Origin: Piscicola geometra
Lineage: Eukaryota > Annelida > Clitellata > Hirudinida > Piscicolidae
Assembly: GCA_943735955.1 (NCBI GenBank)
Contig: OX030968.1
Coordinates: forward strand, 3,755,846-3,819,845
Direction of reading: 5' to 3'
DNA: 64,000 bases
This document shows, in pieces, positions 44,914 through 60,979 of this stretch. Below the pieces are notes generated by a model. That model was not told the origin of the DNA. It did no database searches and saw only the letters and a program-made list of their open reading frames with translations. Each line of letters begins with the position of its first letter. The first letter of the stretch is position 1. A program made the translations under genes and the position numbers.

Positions 44914-45592
44914 CTAAGTTCTTCTGTTGAAGTAGTTGCGACAAATGTCCTTCAGCTCCTTCTTGGTGCAGCCGTGGCGACAGCACTTTTCCTGGAGGGG
45001 GTGGAAGCCTGCACGGGAGAGAATAATGATATTAATTAATTAAATTGATGTTTATATTAATAATAAAAGAAATAACAATATGTAAGTTAAATGCTGAGAA
45101 ATTTAAAATGGGTGAGAATAACAATAAGATGAATATGCATCACTCACCATAGTGCTCCCTCTTCCCTCTGTTAGGACCACCTGCCAAATTCCTCGTCAGA
45201 CTTGGAAACTGGGCAATGTCAGTAAAGAGAAGTCTCATTATGGCACGCTCTTCCTCGCTGTGGTCGTTACCTTGAGGTTCGTTAAAGATGGAGAATTCTT
45301 TTCCTTCCTCTAGTTCTACTAAGCGTGTCATGCTTTCTTCTGAACCCTCCACACCAGCACCTTCCAGTCCAACACCTTCCAGCCCAACACCCTCCTCGTT
45401 GGCGTCAAACACCCCGTCGAAACTCTTCTTGTTCTCGTCTGGGTCGTCGTAGTCTCCGACCCTGGAGCACAGGCCCTGCATGATCTTGTAGAGTTTCTTC
45501 GAGTCACACTCCTTCACTATGCGACCTCCGCTCACCTCCTCCGATATCATCATCAGCAACGCCAGCATTAGTATGAAATTGAATGAAAACAT
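44914..45592 (-). CDS. Insulin/relaxin-like peptide precursor
   Basis: Two exons, 45148-45592 and 44914-45008, give a 179-aa preprohormone. Signal peptide: MFSFNFILMLALLMMI, cleavage near EEVSGG. B chain follows: RIVKECDSKKLYKIMQGLCS. C peptide is about 90 residues, acidic, with an imperfect GLEGV repeat, ending NRGKR (dibasic convertase site). A chain: EHYGFHPLQEKCCRHGCTKK then ELKDICRNYFNRRT, with the exact insulin-family CC-x3-C-x8-C. The single intron is phase 1, as in insulin-family genes generally, but sits four codons into the A chain. Family members are secreted hormones acting on receptor tyrosine kinases or leucine-rich-repeat GPCRs. Only six Cys are present, unlike the eight-Cys molluscan insulins. 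The two B-chain Cys are separated by 12 residues rather than the usual 11. No canonical relaxin RxxxRxxI motif. Subfamily (relaxin, gonadulin/Ilp8-like or other) is undecided. Confidence 0.9.
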
Positions 45593-45702
45593 TCTCTCAT
45601 CGCTCTCGCTTCAATTATAAAGTTTAAGTTTTTTAATTTTTTTAATTTTTATATTTAAAATGAAGAATCTGGATTGAAATAACTCTCTCGGAATGACCCT
45701 TC

Positions 45703-45709
45703 TTTTATA
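45703..45709 (-). promoter_or_regulatory. TATA box of the insulin-like gene
   Basis: CTATAAAAGAAGG on the minus strand, 111 bases upstream of the start codon. A transcript starting about 30 bases downstream would have a leader of roughly 80 bases. The consensus is strong and the position is right for a regulated secretory gene. Confidence 0.6.
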
Positions 45710-46029
45710 GGCTAGAGGCCCATCCCTCACTAGGCCCAAGATCAACTAACTAACTAACTAACTAACTAACTATCCTGGCTTCGTGCCTCGCTGAAATACA
45801 ATTCAAGTATTCAACACAAAGTTTCTACCAAACTTAATAATCCTAAATTACAAATGTTTTAATTGATGATGTTGAGGTTTTTAATCTCCCTTCAAGATAA
45901 TGTGTTTTCGAAGTTAGCTGATTACAACTCCAGGGTACTAATTACATATAGTTATAAATCTTTCAAAAAATTTATTTCCAAAAATCAATTTTATGCTTTT
46001 GTTTTACGTTAAAGACTATCAATATCATG

Positions 46030-46135
46030 AGAAAGAGTATCAATCAATCAATCAATCAATCAATCATTCAATCAATCAATCACAAAGTATTTGTATAGCG
46101 CTCTTTACGACGCGAACAAAGGCCCTAATCTTTAA
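46030..46135 (-). mobile_element. LINE/SINE 3' tail fragment with TGATTGATT tail
   Basis: Minus strand: CCTTTGTTCGCGTCGTAAAG, AGCGCTATACAAATAC, then repeated TGATTGAT. Same tail type as 13330-13440. It lies downstream of the DsbA-like gene. Confidence 0.5.
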
Positions 46136-46273
46136 TCTTGCTCTGAAAGATATTGTTGGAAATTGAGAAAGTATTTTTTAAAACTGATCATTATAAGACT
46201 CATTTTATATTTATATTATTTTAAAAATCATTTAATTAATCTTAATTTTATTTCTAAAATCATTTAATTAATC

Positions 46274-49432
<3,159 letters not shown>

Positions 49433-50164
49433 TTTAAAAACTTAATTTTATAATTATTAATAAGTTCAAACGATTAACAAGGATTAACTAAGGCTAAACA
49501 AATCGGAGGTTTGGTCGATCAATATTATACTTATTATAATCTATATAGTAATATATATTATGGTTATTATAATCTATATTATAATATATATATTCCTGGT
49601 AACAGAAAGCAAAGAATGTTAGTGAAGTGGTGGTGGTGGTGGTTGTAGTGAGAAGGGGACAATTGGCAGCTTGCCAATCTAATCAGAGACTGATAAGGAG
49701 GTGTGCAAGGTGGTTGGCGCCTTGGTAGCGTTGTTGGTGTGTTGATGCCCTTCGGTCTCAACATGTTTAATAATAATTATTTAAAAAATATAATAAAATA
49801 ATAATAGTATAATAATAATAATAGCATAATAATAATATTATTATAATAATATAATAACATCATAACAATAACATCCTACATATTAATAATAATAAGATTA
49901 AATTGTATAATTACTAAATTATTGAAAGTTCATAGTTTTTTTATTTCATAATACAGATTAATTATATTTTGAGGTTAATATTGAGAGAGACTATGGCTTT
50001 ATAAAACACATGTAGGGTTTTACAATTATGTGTGTGTGTATGTATGTGTGTGTGTGTGTGTTTTTGTGTGTGTGTTAATGAATGTGTCTATGGTTGTGTG
50101 CATTGACAGAATAGAGAAGAACTCATCTAGAACACCTAAACAGCTGACGACTTCGAGAGAGCAA

Positions 50165-50455
50165 TAATGGGTCTCATGGGCCTCATGAGTCTCATGGGCC
50201 TCAGGGGTCTCATGGGTCTCATGGGCCTCATGAGTCTCATGGGCCTCATGGGTCTCATGGGTCTCATGGGCCTCATGGGTCTCATGGGCCTCATGGGTCT
50301 CATGGGCCTCATGGGCCTCATGAGTCTCATGGGCCTCATGGGTCTCATGGGCCTCATGGGTCTCATGGGCCTCATGGGTCTCATGGGTCTCATGGGCCTC
50401 AGGGGTCTCATGGGTCTCATGGGCCTCATGAGTCTCATGGGTCTCATGGGTTATA
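50165..50455 (+). repeat. 9/18-bp tandem repeat
   Basis: Units of ATGGGCCTC and ATGGGTCTC alternate about 30 times. Frames read Met-Gly-Leu or, on minus, His-Glu-Thr/Ala; no gene context. Confidence 0.9.
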
Positions 50456-50832
50456 GGAAATTGAATCACTGAAATTGCTTCGGGGAAGTGGAAAGGAACG
50501 AAGGCGTAAAAGAAAAAACCATTAAAATACAATAATAATGATAATAACAATAACAACAATAATAATAACAATAGTAATAATAATGATAATTTTACTTAAT
50601 AATTTTTTTGGAAATAGAAATGAGGTAAGTTATGTGTATCACGAGTTTACCAAGCTGAAGCGACTTCTCAGTAAATGTAATGAAAAGGAATTTAATGAAA
50701 ATGATTAAGAATTAATTAAATATATATTGATTTGAAAATGGGAAAATAAAATCTTTTACTAGAAAATAGCTATATAAAAACCCTACATAATACCACGACA
50801 CTCGACGAACTGGTGAAGAATAATAAAAGAAA

Positions 50833-51130
50833 TATTTATTATTATATATAAGTATAATTAAATAAATATATATGATTATATATAAATATAATTAACTAAA
50901 TATTTATTATTATATATAAGTATAATTAAATAAATATATATGATTATATATAAATATAATTAACTAAATATTTATTATTATATATAAGTATAATTAAATA
51001 AATATATATGATTATATATAAATATAATTAACAAAATATTTATGATTATATATAAATATAATTATATATGATTATATATATTATAATGAATTAAATATTT
51101 ATGATTATATATAAATATAATTAATTATAT
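50833..51130 (+). repeat. 68-bp AT-rich tandem repeat, about four copies
   Basis: Copies starting TATTTATTATTATATATAAG at 50833, 50901 and 50969 are 68 apart; later copies degrade. Confidence 0.85.
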
Positions 51131-51699
51131 GAATATATATACTGGCAAGCGAAGATAGAAGCGATGACGGTTCAAATGACGTAGAGAAGCGGTTGTGACG
51201 TCAGAGAATAAAAATAAAACGTTTAATCGAACGGCAAGACAATTTTCCATTGTCAATCAGTGACGACTGGTTGATAAATGGAATTTCTAAAACGGATAAA
51301 TATTTAGACCTTTTAAATAATATATATTTTACAACTCATCGGCGGTCTTTTCTATGGTAAACTAAAAAGTAGGTATTTTAACTGAGGCTTCGTATTATGG
51401 ACTTGGAATAGTAAAAACTAGTTAGTAGTGTATTTGTAATGCTTCATAGAATGATGCAAGTTCATAACAGACAATTGTGAACATGTAGAGAACTAAGTCT
51501 TTGGAAAAAATGGTTTTAAAAGATGAAAAAATTATATATAAAAATTGATATAAAATTATAATATTCTTTTTAAAAGCATTAATTATATAGTTTTAATTAA
51601 AAAATACTCAAGAATTTCGGAAAATAGCTGAGAATCTGAAACACTTTAAGGAAGCTTAAGAAAGTTGTTCAAGATGCCACGAGTGTTGAACAAGCAAGA

Positions 51700-51808
51700 A
51701 ATACTACTACTAGTACTACTACTACTACTACTACTGCTGCTACTACAACTACTACTACAACTACTACCACTACTACTACAACTACTACTGCTGCTACTAA
51801 TACTGTTG

Positions 51809-51850
<42 letters not shown>

Positions 51851-52071
51851 TTACAACAACTACAACTACTACTATTACTACTACTACCACTACTACTACT
51901 ACTACTACTACTGCTACAACTACTACCACTACTACTACTACAACTACTACTACTGCTACCACTACTGCTGCTACTAATACTGTTGCTACTACTACTACTA
52001 CTACTACTACTATTACAACAACTACAACTACTACTATTACTACTACTACCACTACTACTACTACTACTACA

Positions 52072-52153
<82 letters not shown>

Positions 52154-52155
52154 TT
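51700..52155 (+). repeat. (ACT)n array with an internal duplicated block
   Basis: ACT triplets with GCT, ACA and ATT variants; the block containing GCTGCTACTAATACTGTTGC occurs twice about 180 bases apart. Confidence 0.9.
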
Positions 52156-52319
52156 AAGTACAAACACGAGAAGCCAATAGAATCACATACACGTGTAAGA
52201 TAGAGTTGAACACAGGTTAAAATATGGAAAACTAACTTCAATTTCGGAAGAAAAACAACTGTTAGGCAAAAAAGATGATAAAAAAATAATTGAAAAAATA
52301 TAAAATAAAAATAAAATTT

Positions 52320-55300
52320 TTATTTTTTATTTTTTCCTTTTGCCTTCTTTAGCACTGCCTTAGTAGCGGCAGGCGCCTTGCCTTTGGTTGGTTTTTTCGT
52401 CTAGGGATGAAAATGATGAAAACTAAAATCTGGATTATAAAAATTGAGAAATGCAAAATAAAGGGATGCAAAATGATCAAAATTAAGATCGAAAAGGAAT
52501 TTATATAAAAAGAGTAAAATAAGACACTCACCACAATCATAGCATCAGAAGCCGGATCATCATCATCATCACCAGCCTCATCATCATTATCATCATTACC
52601 AGCCGCTTCATCACCACCATAATCATCATCATCACCACCACCCTCATCACTGCTCTTCTTCTTGTTCGCCTTCTTGAGGAGGGTGGAGGTGGAGTAGGGG
52701 GTGAGGTGGCACTGCTTGTTGAACTGCCTGGTCAAATTCGCCTTGGTCTGCGCAAGGTGGTGGTGGTGGTGGTGGCATGGGGAAGGTGGAGGTGGTGGTG
52801 TGGGAAAGGTGGTGGTGTGGGGAAGGGGGTGGTAGTGGCATGGAGGAGGTGGTGGTGGTGGAGGTAGTGGTGATGATAATGATAGGATTGAGAAGTAAGA
52901 GAAAAAGGTATTAGAGACATTTTTGCATAAATAGGTCAAAAAAACATAAGAGAATAATACGAAATTATTTAAAAAAAACATGATTATTATTAGTGTTATT
53001 ATTTCCCAAATAAAGCCAAAAGAATCCACCAAAACCTCTCCACACCAACCTTCGAGTCGACCTTAGCGAACAGATCCGGCATAGTGGACCAATGGCTGAG
53101 CTCCTTGATGTTTTCTAGGTCATCCCTAATCAGGTCATATGACGTCATTAGGTCGATGGCGGGGGCGGGGTCATTGCGGAGAAGGGGCGTGGTCAGGAGG
53201 TGCTTGAAGGCGGGCAGGTAGTCGAGGTTGAGGGAGCTCTTGTTGCCTTTGATGCTGTCGTCGTGGTGGTGGGTAGAGTGGGTTGGTGGGGTGGGTTGGT
53301 GTGTGGGTGTGTGGGTTGGTGGGGTGGGTTGGTGTGTGGGTGGGTTGGGTGGTGGTGGGGTGGGTTGGTGTGTGGGTTGGTGGGGTGGAGTGGATGGGTT
53401 GATGAGTGGGTGGGTTGGTGGAGTGGAGTGGATGGGTTGATGGGGTGGGTGGGGTGGATGGGTTGGTGTGTGGGTTGGTGGAGTGGATGGGTTGGTGTGT
53501 GGGTTGTAGTGTGGGTTGGTGGAGTGGAGTGGATGGGTTGGTGGGGTGGAGTGGATGGATTGATGTGTGGGTTGGTGGAGTGGATGGGTTGGTGGGGTGG
53601 AGTGGATGAGTTGATGTGTGGGTTGGTGAAGTGGAGTGGATGGGTTGATGTGTGGGTTGGTGGAGTGGAGTGGATGAGTTGATGTGTGGGTTGGTGGAGT
53701 GGAGTGGATGGGTTGATGTGTGGGTTGGTGGAGTGGAGTGGATGGGTTGATGTGTGGGTTGGTGGAGTGGAGTGGATGAGTTGATGTGTGGGTTGGTGGA
53801 GTGGAGTGGATGGGTTGATGTGTGGGTTGGTGGAGTGGAGTGGATGGGTTGATGTGTGGGTTGGTGGAGTGGAGTGGGGTGGGTTGATGTGTGGGTTGGT
53901 GGGGTGGATGGGTGGGGTGGGTTGGTGGATGTGTGGGTTGGTGGGGTGGAGTGGATGGGTTGATGTGTGGGTTGGTGGAGAGGAGTGGATGGGTTGATGT
54001 GTGGGTTGGTGGAGTGGAGTGGATGGGTTGATGTGTGGGTTGGTGGAGTGGAGTGGATGGGTTGATGTGTGGGTTGGTGGAGTGGAGTGGATGGGTTGAT
54101 GTGTGGGTTGGTGGAGTGGAGTGGATGGGTTGATGTGTGGGTGGGGTGGATGGGTTGGTGTGTGGGTTGGTGGAGTGGATGGGTTGGTGTGTGGGTTGTA
54201 GTGTGGGTTGGTGGAGTGGAGTGGATGGGTTGGTGGGGTGGAGTGGATGGATTGATGTGTGGGTTGGTGGAGTGGATGGGTTGGTGGGGTGGAGTGGATG
54301 AGTTGATGTGTGGGTTGGTGAAGTGGAGTGGATGAGTTGATGTGTGGGTTGGTGAAGTGGAGTGGATGGGTTGATGTGTGGGTTGGTGGAGTGGAGTGGA
54401 TGAGTTGATGTGTGGGTTGGTGGAGTGGAGTGGATGGGTTGATGTGTGGGTTGGTGGAGTGGAGTGGATGGGTTGATGTGTGGGTTGGTGGAGTGGAGTG
54501 GATGAGTTGATGTGTGGGTTGGTGGAGTGGAGTGGATGGGTTGATGTGTGGGTTGGTGGAGTGGAGTGGATGGGTTGATGTGTGGGTTGGTGGAGTGGAG
54601 TGGGGTGGGTTGATGTGTGGGTTGGTGGGGTGGATGGGTGGGGTGGGTTGGTGGATGTGTGGGTTGGTGGGGTGGAGTGGATGGGTTGATGTGTGGGTTG
54701 GTGGAGAGGAGTGGATGGGTTGATGTGTGGGTTGGTGGAGTGGAGTGGATGGGTTGATGTGTGGGTTGGTGGAGTGGAGTGGATGGGTTGATGTGTGGGT
54801 TGGTGGAGTGGAGTGGATGGGTTGATGTGTGGGTTGGTGGAGTGGAGTGGATGGGTTGATGTGTGGGTTGGTGGAGTGGATGGGTTGATGTGTGGGTTGG
54901 TGGAGTGGAGTGGATGGGTTGATGTGTGGGTTGGTGGAGTGGAGTGGATGGGTTGATGTGTGGGTTGGTGGAGTGGAGTGTGTGGGTTGGTGTGTGGGTG
55001 GTAGGGTGGAGAAGATGGGTTGATATATGGGTTGGTGGGGTGGAGTGGATGGGTGGGTTGGTGGAGTGGAGTGGATGGGTTAGTGGAGTGGAGTGGATGG
55101 GTTGATGGGTGGGTTAATGGGATGGGTTGGTGGGGTGGAGTGGATGGGTGGAGTGGATGGGTGGAGTGGATGGGTTGGTGTGTGCGTTGGTGGGGTGGGT
55201 TGGTAGGGTGGGTTGGTGGGGTGGGTTGGTGGGGTGGGTTGGTGGGGTGGAGTGGTGAGGTGGAGTGGTGAGGTGGAGTGGTGGGGTGGAGTGGTGGGGT

Positions 55301-58300
55301 GGAGTGGATGGGTTGAAGTGTGGGTTGGTGGGGTAGAGTGGATGGGTTGAAGTGTGGGTTGGTGGAGTGGAGTGGATGGGTTGATGGGGTGGAGTGGATG
55401 GGTTGATGGGGTGGAGTGGATGGGTTGATGGGGTGGAGTGGATGGGTTGATGGGTTGGAGTGGATGGGTTGATGGGGTGGAGTGGATGGGTTGATGTGTG
55501 GGTTGGTGGGGTGAGGTGGATGAGTAAAAAAAGATGATTAACAATATCAACAGAGATCAACAAAGGTTGAAAAAATATATAAAAATTGTAACAAATGTCA
55601 ACAGGGATGAAAAAATGTCAACAGAGGTCAGCAAAGACCAAAAGTAGGTCAGCAAAGACACAAAACTAGGTCAACAAAAATTGAAATGAGGTCAACAACC
55701 AAGATCCTAAGCCACACACAAGGGCACACCTAATGCGCGTGTGCAGGTTCAACTCCTGGAGCAGCCGATCGTTTTTGTTGCGGGTGGAGTTTTTGCCCAG
55801 CCAGGCGGGGAACTGCACCATGCCGCCCACACCGCCCCTCATGTACTCACCCGGCAGTACACTCGCGTACATCGCCTTGTGTTCGTGGGTGGGTTTGGGT
55901 TGGGTTGGGTGTGGATTGGGTTGGGTGTGAATTGGGTGTGGATTGGTGAGTGTGGGGAGGCTAGATAGGGTGTGGATTGGGTGGTTGGGCGTTAAAGTGT
56001 AGTTGGGTGTATCTAAGGTGGTGTGTGAGGGAATGGGTAGAGTGGGTGAAAGGTGGTGGATGGAGATTATCTTGAAAAAGATTGATTGCCAAAACCCAAA
56101 TTAATCCACCCAAAACAACTCACTCATCAACCCTCCAAACCACACCACCCCTCCAAACCACACCACCCCTCCAAACCACACCCTCCTCCAAACCACACCA
56201 CCCCTCCAAACCACACCCCCCTCCAAACCACACCACCCCTCCAAACCACACCACCCCTCCAAACCACACCACCCATCCAAACCACACCCCCTCCAAACCA
56301 CTCCACCCCTCCAAACCACACCACCCCTCCAAACCACACCACCCATCCAAACCACTCCCCCCTCCAAACCACACCACCCCTCCAAACCACACCCCCCTCC
56401 AAACCACACCCCCTCCAAACCACACCACCCCCACCCACTTGTAGGGGCAGCAGGGACCACATTTGGCCCCCCCTGATCTTCGCGTCGACGGCGTCTCCAT
56501 GGCAAATGCTGTCAGCCGCCTTGGCTAGCAGGGCTAGATGGCGTTTCATGTCGCCCCTGTGTGCCGATGTGTGTTTGTTTGTGTGTGTGTGTGTATGTGT
56601 GCGTGTTTGTGTGTTCGGGCGTATGTATATAATATATACTGTATATGTGTGTGCGTGTTTATATATGTGTGCGTATTGTGTGTTGAACCCCCCCCCCCCC
56701 TTCCCAACAAACACCCCCCTCCCCAACACCATACCCCATAACAACAACCACCACCCCCCTCCCCAACACCATACCCCATAACAACAACCACCACCCCCCC
56801 AACACCCCATACCAGCCACCTAGCGTGCATCGGATTAACAGTCAAGTAGTTCTCTTGCACGAAGAGTGGCGCGATGTTGTAGTCGTGGAAAAAGAGGTCG
56901 CTCTTGTGCACCAACGACATGTGGCCGCCACCACCACCACCGCCACCACTGCCACCGCTGTCGTTTGAGAAGACACGTCTGCATACGTCGAATGGACTCT
57001 AGAGGTGGGGGAGGTGGTTCGGTGGGGTTGAAAGGTGGTTTGGAAGGGTGGGTGGGTCTTGTGTGGCAGAGTGATTGGTGGTGGTGGGGGAGGGGTTTGA
57101 GGTGTGGGCTGGAGGGATGTGAATGAGGGAGTGAAGGCGGAGAGTGGGCGTGGCGTGGCGTGGAGAGGTGGTGGAAATGAAAGGGAATGGGGGAGAGGGG
57201 GCAGTGGATGGATAGGTGGTGCGGTAGTTGTGGGTGAGTAGAATGGCGTAGAGATGAAACAGTGTGAAAGTGAGTCCCCACAACCCTCCACCATCACCCC
57301 CAACCCCATCATCATTATCCCCAACCCCATCATCATCATCATCATCATCAGCACCACCATCATCATCATCACCACCACCAGCCACATAGTGCATGTCCTT
57401 CTTGGCATTGTCTGACTGCTTCTTGATCTCTTCGTACGTCGGTGACGCCTGTCGCACTGTCCACATCGACATGTTCAAGAGGATCTGTCGTCATGGTGAT
57501 GATGATGACAATGGAAGTGATGATGATGCAAGTGATGACGATGGTGGTGATGATGATGACGATGGAAGTGATGATGATGGTGATGATGATGATGGTAGTG
57601 GTGAAGTTGATAGTGATGGTTGAAACAGGGTAGTAATGAAGACGAGGGGCATGTTGGTGGTGATGATGATGATGGTAGTGGTGAAGATGATAGTGATGGT
57701 GGAAACAGGGTAGTAATGATGGTGGAAGTGAACATTAGAATGACAGAAAGCTTGCAAATCATTATCAGCATCATCATGGCCATCCACATCCCCCCCCCGC
57801 ATCATAACCCCTACCATCGACATCATTATCATCATCAAGAGCACACCTGTCTGAGGTCATGGTTGGCTGCGGTGATGACGTCATTGAGGCATGAGGGAGG
57901 AATCTTGAGGCCCTCCTTGTAGGCTATCGACATGATGGCGCTCTGTGGAGGTGGTTGAGTGGAGTGGAGTGAGGTGAGAAGGTGGTTGAGTGGAGTAAGG
58001 TGAGGGGGTGGTGAGTGGAGTGGAGTGAGGTGAGGGGGTGGTGAGGGGGTGGAGTGGAGTGAAGAGGTGGTTGAGTGGAGTGAGGGGAGGGGGTGGTTGA
58101 GTGGAGTGAGGGGAGGGGGTGGTTGAGTGGAGTGAGGGTGAGGTGAAGGGGTGGTTGAGTGGAGTGGAGTGAGGTGAGGGGGTGGTTGAGTGGAGTGAGG
58201 TGAGGGGGTGGTTGAGTGGAGTGAGGTGAGGGGGTGGTGAGTGGAGTGAGGGTGAGGTGAGGGGGTGGTTGAGTGGAATGAGGGTAAGGTGAGGGGTGGT

Positions 58301-60923
58301 TGAGTGGAATGAGGGTGAGGTGAGGGGGTGGTTGAGTGGAGTGAGGTGAGGGGGTGGTTGAGTGGAATGAGGGTGAGGTGAGGGGGTGGTTGAGTGGAGT
58401 GAGGGTAAGGTGAGGGGGTGGTTGAGTGGAATGAGGGTAAGGTGAGGGGGTGGTTGAGTGGAATGAGGGTGAGGTGAGGGAGTGGTTGAGTGGAGTGAGG
58501 TGAGGGGGTGGTTGAGTGGAATGAGGGTGAGGTGAGGGGGTGGTTGAGTGGAATGAGGGTAAGATAAGGGGGTGGTTGAGTGGAGTGAGGGTAAGGTGAG
58601 GGGGTGGTTGAGTGGAATGAGGGTGAGGTGAGGGGGTGGTTGAGTGGAGTAAGGTGAGGGGGTGGTTGAGTGGAATGAGGGTGAGGGTGAGGGGGTGGTT
58701 GAGTGGAATGAGGGTGAGGTGAGGGTGTGAGGTGAGGGGGTGGTTGAGTGGAATGAGGGTGAGGTGAGGGGGTGGTTGAGTGGAGTGAGGGTGAGGTGAG
58801 GGGGTGGTTGAGTGGAGTGAGGGTAAGGTGAGGGGGTGGTTGAGTGGAATGAGGGTGAGGTGAGGGGGTGGTTGAGTGGAGTGAGATGAGGGGGTGGTTG
58901 AGTGGAGTGAGGGTGAGGTGAGGGGGTGGTTGAGTGGAGTGAGGGTAAGGTGAGAGGGTGGTGAGTGGAGTGAGGGTGAGGCGAGGGGGTAGTTGAGTGG
59001 AGTGAGGTGAGAGGGTGGTTGAGTGAAATGAGGGTAAGGTGAGGGGGTGGTTGAGTGGAGTGAGGGTGAGGTGAGAGGGTGGTGAGTGGAGTGAGGGTGA
59101 GGTGAGGGGGTGGTTGAGTGGAGTGAGGTGAGGGGGTGGTTGAGTGGAGTGAGGTGAGGGGGTGGTGAGTGGAATGAGGGTGAGGTGAGGGGGTGGTTGA
59201 GTTGAATGAGGGTAAGGTGAGGGGGTGGTTGAGTGGAATGAGGGTGAGGTGAGGGGGTGGTTGAGTGGAGTGAGGTGAGGAGGTGGTTGAGTGGAATGAG
59301 GGTGAGGTGAGGGGGTGGTTGAGTGGAGTGAGGGTGAGGTGAGGGGGTGGTTGAGTGGAGTGAGGGTAAGTTGAGTGGGTGGTTGAGTGGAGTGAGGGTG
59401 AGGTGAGAGGGTGGTGAGTGGAGTGAGGGTGAGGTGAGGGGGTAGTTGAGTGGAGTGAGATGAGGGGGTGGTTGAGTGAAATGAGGGTAAGGTGAGGGGG
59501 TGGTTGAGTGGAGTGAGGGTAAGTTGAGTGGGTGGTTGAGTGGAGTGAGGGTGAGGTGAGAGGGTGGTGAGTGGAGTGAGGGTGAGGTGAGGGGGTAGTT
59601 GAGTGGAGTGAGATGAGGGGGTGGTTGAGTGAAATGAGGGTAAGGTGAGGGGGTGGTTGAGTGGAGTGAGGGTGAGGTGAGGGGGTGGTTGAGTGGAGTG
59701 AGGTGAGGGGGTGGTTGAGTGGAGTGAGGTGAGGGGGTGGTGAGTGGAGTGAGGGTGAGGTGAGGGGGTGGTTGAGTGGAATGAGGGTAAGGTGAGAGGG
59801 TGGTGAGTGGAGTGAGGGTGAGGTGAGGGGGTAGTTGAGTGGAGTGAGGTGAGAGGGTGGTTGAGTGAAATGAAGGTGAGGTGAGGGGGTGGTTGAGTGG
59901 AGTGAGGGTGAGGTGAGGGGGTGGTGAGTGGAGTGAGGGTGAGGTGAGGGGGTGGTGAGTGGAGTGAGGGTGAGGTGAGGGGGTGGTTGAGTGGAGTGAG
60001 GTGAGGGGGTGGTGAGTGGAGTGAGGGTGAGGTGAGGGAGTGGTGAGTGGAGTGAAGGTGAGGTGAAGGGGTGGTTGAGTGGAGTGAGGTGAGGGGGTGG
60101 TTGAGTGGAGTGAGGTGAGGGGGTGGTTGAGTGGAGTGAGGGTGAGGTGAGGGGGTGGTGAGTGGAGTGAGGGTGAGGTGAGGGGGTGGTTGAGTGGAAT
60201 GAGGGTGAGGTGAGGGGGTGGTTGAGTGGAATGAGAGTGGTGTTAGAAGGAGATATGGGGTGGTAGAGTGGTGGTGAGATGTGGAGAGTGAGAGGGTAGG
60301 GTGTTGGTGGTGGTGGTATGAGTTGTAGAGATAAAGGGAGATGGTGGTGAGATAAAGTAAAGTGATGCATGAGTGTGGTAAAGTGGAGAGATGGAATGGT
60401 GGGAGTAATATGAAGTGTGATAGTAAATAAATAAATAAAATTTTTAAAAAATCATACGCACAATAAATCAAAACCTCCCAAAAACAATCGATTCTTCCAC
60501 ACACCCCTGCCCTGACCAGCCACCTTGATCATCTCGACCCTGGGTCTCTGGAACCTGAGGTCGAAGCAGTAGTTGGCGAGGGATCGGATCTTGGGATGGT
60601 TGCGGTCGTTACAGAGGCAGATGATTGGGATTTGGGATGACTTGATGAGTTGGATGAGCTCCTGAATGGGATGGGGGTGTGGTGGGTGAAGGATGGGGGT
60701 GTGGTGGGTGAAGGATGGGGGTGTGGTGGGTAAAGGGATGGGGGTGTGGTGGGTAAAGGGATGGGGGTGTGGTGGGTAAAGGGATGGGGGTGTGGTGGGT
60801 AAAGGGATGGGGTTATGGTGGGTAAAGGGATGTGTGGTATGAAGGTTCGTAGGATGGAATCGTCTAAGGTTTGAAAGGGTGTTGGTGCAATGCTGGTTGA
60901 ACACGTGATTCCGTTACACACAA

Positions 60924-60979
<56 letters not shown>

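Larger units (their letters stand above)
49433..52319. other. Intergenic AT-rich region with three arrays
   Basis: No exon recognised. It separates the DsbA-like gene from the 3' end of RFC1. It holds an 18-bp array (50165-50455), a 68-bp AT-rich array (50833-51130) and a CTA array (51700-52155). Confidence 0.6.

Noticed and set aside
57835..60504. Minus-strand open frames of 889 and 829 codons rich in Ser, Thr, Pro and His
   Set aside because: They are readings of the RFC1 intron minisatellite; flanking conserved exons join in phase without them.
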